Origin: Sphingobacterium sp. ML3W
GTDB lineage: Bacteria > Bacteroidota > Bacteroidia > Sphingobacteriales > Sphingobacteriaceae
Direction of reading: 5' to 3'
DNA: 64,000 bases
NCBI RefSeq assembly: GCF_000747525.1
Contig: NZ_CP009278.1
Coordinates: forward strand, 124,001-188,000
The notes under the pieces were generated by a model. It did not search any database. It had not been told where the DNA came from and worked only from the letters and a program-made list of their open reading frames with translations. The position numbers and the translations under genes are program-made. This document shows positions 63,020 to 64,000 of this stretch, piece after piece. Each line of letters starts with the position of its first letter. The stretch's first letter is position 1.

Positions 63020-63895
63020 ATGATAAAATCAATGACAGGATACGGCACTGCTGTAAAAGACAATGGAAAAGTTAAGTACAGCGTTGAGATTAAATCCTTG
63101 AATTCTAAATTTCTTGAACTGAATTTGCGTTTACCTAAAGCAGTTTCAGATAAGGAATTAACTTTGCGTACAGAGTGTAGCAAGCTTATCGAGCGCGGTA
63201 AGGTCAATCTGTATGTCAACGTTGAATATACTGATCAAACGGCAAAAGCATCTACTATAAATGCCGATTTGTTAAAAAAATACTATACCCAATTACAGCA
63301 AATTGCATTTGAGTTAGGAGATAAGCAAGTTTCCCTATTTCAGATGGCTCTTAATATGCCAGAAGTAATCGCTAATAATGATGGTGAGGTTGACGAAGAA
63401 GAATCTAAACTGTTATTGGAAGCTTTTTATGCTGCGGTAGAACAATTTAATATTTTCAGAGCTGATGAAGGAGCTGTTCTTTCACAAGATTTAACGAGTA
63501 GAGTAGAATTGATTTTAAGCTATTTAACTGAAGTTGAGGCTGTTGAAATGGACCGTATTCCTTTGATACGCGAACGTATCAATCATTATTTAGAGGAGTC
63601 TGTGGGCAAGGAAAACGTCGATAAGAATCGCTTTGAACAAGAATTGATTTATTATATTGATAAATTGGATATTACAGAAGAGAAGGTACGCTTGCGCTCG
63701 CATTGTAGTTATTTTCAAAAAGCATTAACAGCATCTGATTCTAATGGTAAGAAATTAGGGTTTATATCCCAAGAAATGGGAAGAGAGATCAATACTTTGG
63801 GCTCTAAAGCCAATCACGCTGGAATTCAACAGATCGTGGTAAAAATGAAAGAAGAATTAGAAAAAATTAAAGAGCAATTGCTCAATGTATTATAA
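63020..63895 (+). CDS. YicC/YloC family endoribonuclease
   Basis: A 291-residue protein of the YicC family, recently shown to be an endoribonuclease in E. coli. The hallmarks MIKSMTGYGTAVKDNGKVKYSVEIKSLNSKFLELNLRLP at the N-terminus and the DUF1732 end GKKLGFISQEMGREINTLGSKANHAGIQQIVVKMKEELEKIKEQLLNV are complete. ATG 63020 is chosen over a TTG eight codons upstream, which would precede the promoter box. gmk follows 2 bases after the stop, the conserved yicC-gmk pair of many bacteria. Confidence 0.93.
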   Translation: MIKSMTGYGTAVKDNGKVKYSVEIKSLNSKFLELNLRLPKAVSDKELTLRTECSKLIERGKVNLYVNVEYTDQTAKASTINADLLKKYYTQLQQIAFELGDKQVSLFQMALNMPEVIANNDGEVDEEESKLLLEAFYAAVEQFNIFRADEGAVLSQDLTSRVELILSYLTEVEAVEMDRIPLIRERINHYLEESVGKENVDKNRFEQELIYYIDKLDITEEKVRLRSHCSYFQKALTASDSNGKKLGFISQEMGREINTLGSKANHAGIQQIVVKMKEELEKIKEQLLNVL

Positions 63896-63897
63896 GG

Positions 63898-64000
63898 ATG
63901 GCAGGTAAGTTAATTATATTCTCAGCGCCATCGGGTGCCGGTAAAACAACAATCGTAAAAAATTTATTAGGTAAGCATAGTGACAAACTGGAATTTTCCA
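63898..64000 (+). CDS. gmk: Guanylate kinase, N-terminal part (runs off the window)
   Basis: The first 34 codons encode KLIIFSAPSGAGKTTIVKNLL, the P-loop of guanylate kinase, which phosphorylates GMP to GDP. The ATG overlaps no gene but lies 2 bases after the yicC stop, in the conserved yicC-gmk order. The gene is cut by the window end, not truncated biologically. Confidence 0.9.
   Translation, partial: MAGKLIIFSAPSGAGKTTIVKNLLGKHSDKLEFS

Overview
The window is chromosomal DNA of a Bacteroidota bacterium, most likely a Sphingobacteriaceae member (Sphingobacterium or Pedobacter type; inferred, not tested by alignment). Pointers are low GC, the Bacteroidota minus-7 promoter element TAnnTTTG before many genes, the absence of Shine-Dalgarno-like leaders, the gliding-motility lipoprotein GldH, DUF3078 and DUF6263 proteins, two very long tricorn-like S41 peptidases, and menaquinone synthesis through futalosine (MqnB). 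Almost everything is core housekeeping. No insertion sequence, prophage, CRISPR array or rRNA operon was found.

Layout. 0-4 kb: a short C-terminal coding remnant next to an inverted repeat, an XRE-like regulator, then the lactate-oxidation operon lutABC. 4-9.4 kb: a secreted tricorn-like peptidase, an SRPBCC protein and an MFS transporter. 9.4-11.2 kb: tRNA-Arg(CCT), tRNA-Tyr(GTA) and a peroxiredoxin-thioredoxin-DUF6952 block. 11.5-20.1 kb: a cell-envelope/amino-sugar region (secreted PIG-L deacetylase, two tiny membrane proteins, a sodium/solute symporter, a lipoprotein amidase, DUF3078, two glucosaminidases). 20.1-29.1 kb: O-methyltransferase, folE with a mammalian-type pyruvoyl-tetrahydropterin synthase, mqnB, pdhB, gcvH, anmK, DUF2461, cdsA, DUF2007 and a CPBP protease. 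29.4-36.5 kb: the second tricorn-like peptidase, a coiled-coil zinc-ribbon protein with Nif3, and an RsmI-like methyltransferase. 36.6-45.1 kb: apaG, an ABC-F ATPase, two parS-like sites, mnmG, an Ig-like lipoprotein, a gamma-carbonic-anhydrase-like protein and nadB. 45.1-47.4 kb: a 2.26-kb AT-rich gene-free region. 47.4-54.3 kb: nadA, thiL, scpA, dxs and dnaA. 54.3-64 kb: two small secreted proteins, lpxK, gldH, ricT, holB, dnaN, two tandem DedA proteins, a CAP-domain protein, yicC and the start of gmk.

The most interesting part is 39-53 kb. Two parS-like sites sit directly upstream of mnmG. The divergent nadB/nadA pair flanks a 2.26-kb AT-rich stretch holding at least eight DnaA-box-like 9-mers (two exact TTATCCACA), a 26-bp direct repeat carrying two of them, and a degenerate 25-bp repeat family. 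dnaA, with its own box upstream, lies 5.4 kb further on. I propose that this is the chromosomal replication origin and its segregation centre, with the repeat family as an undescribed element of it. Other points of note: promoters so close to ATG codons that the mRNAs should be leaderless, a 44-codon membrane protein hidden between overlapping genes, and possible small genes or RNAs in three intergenic stretches.
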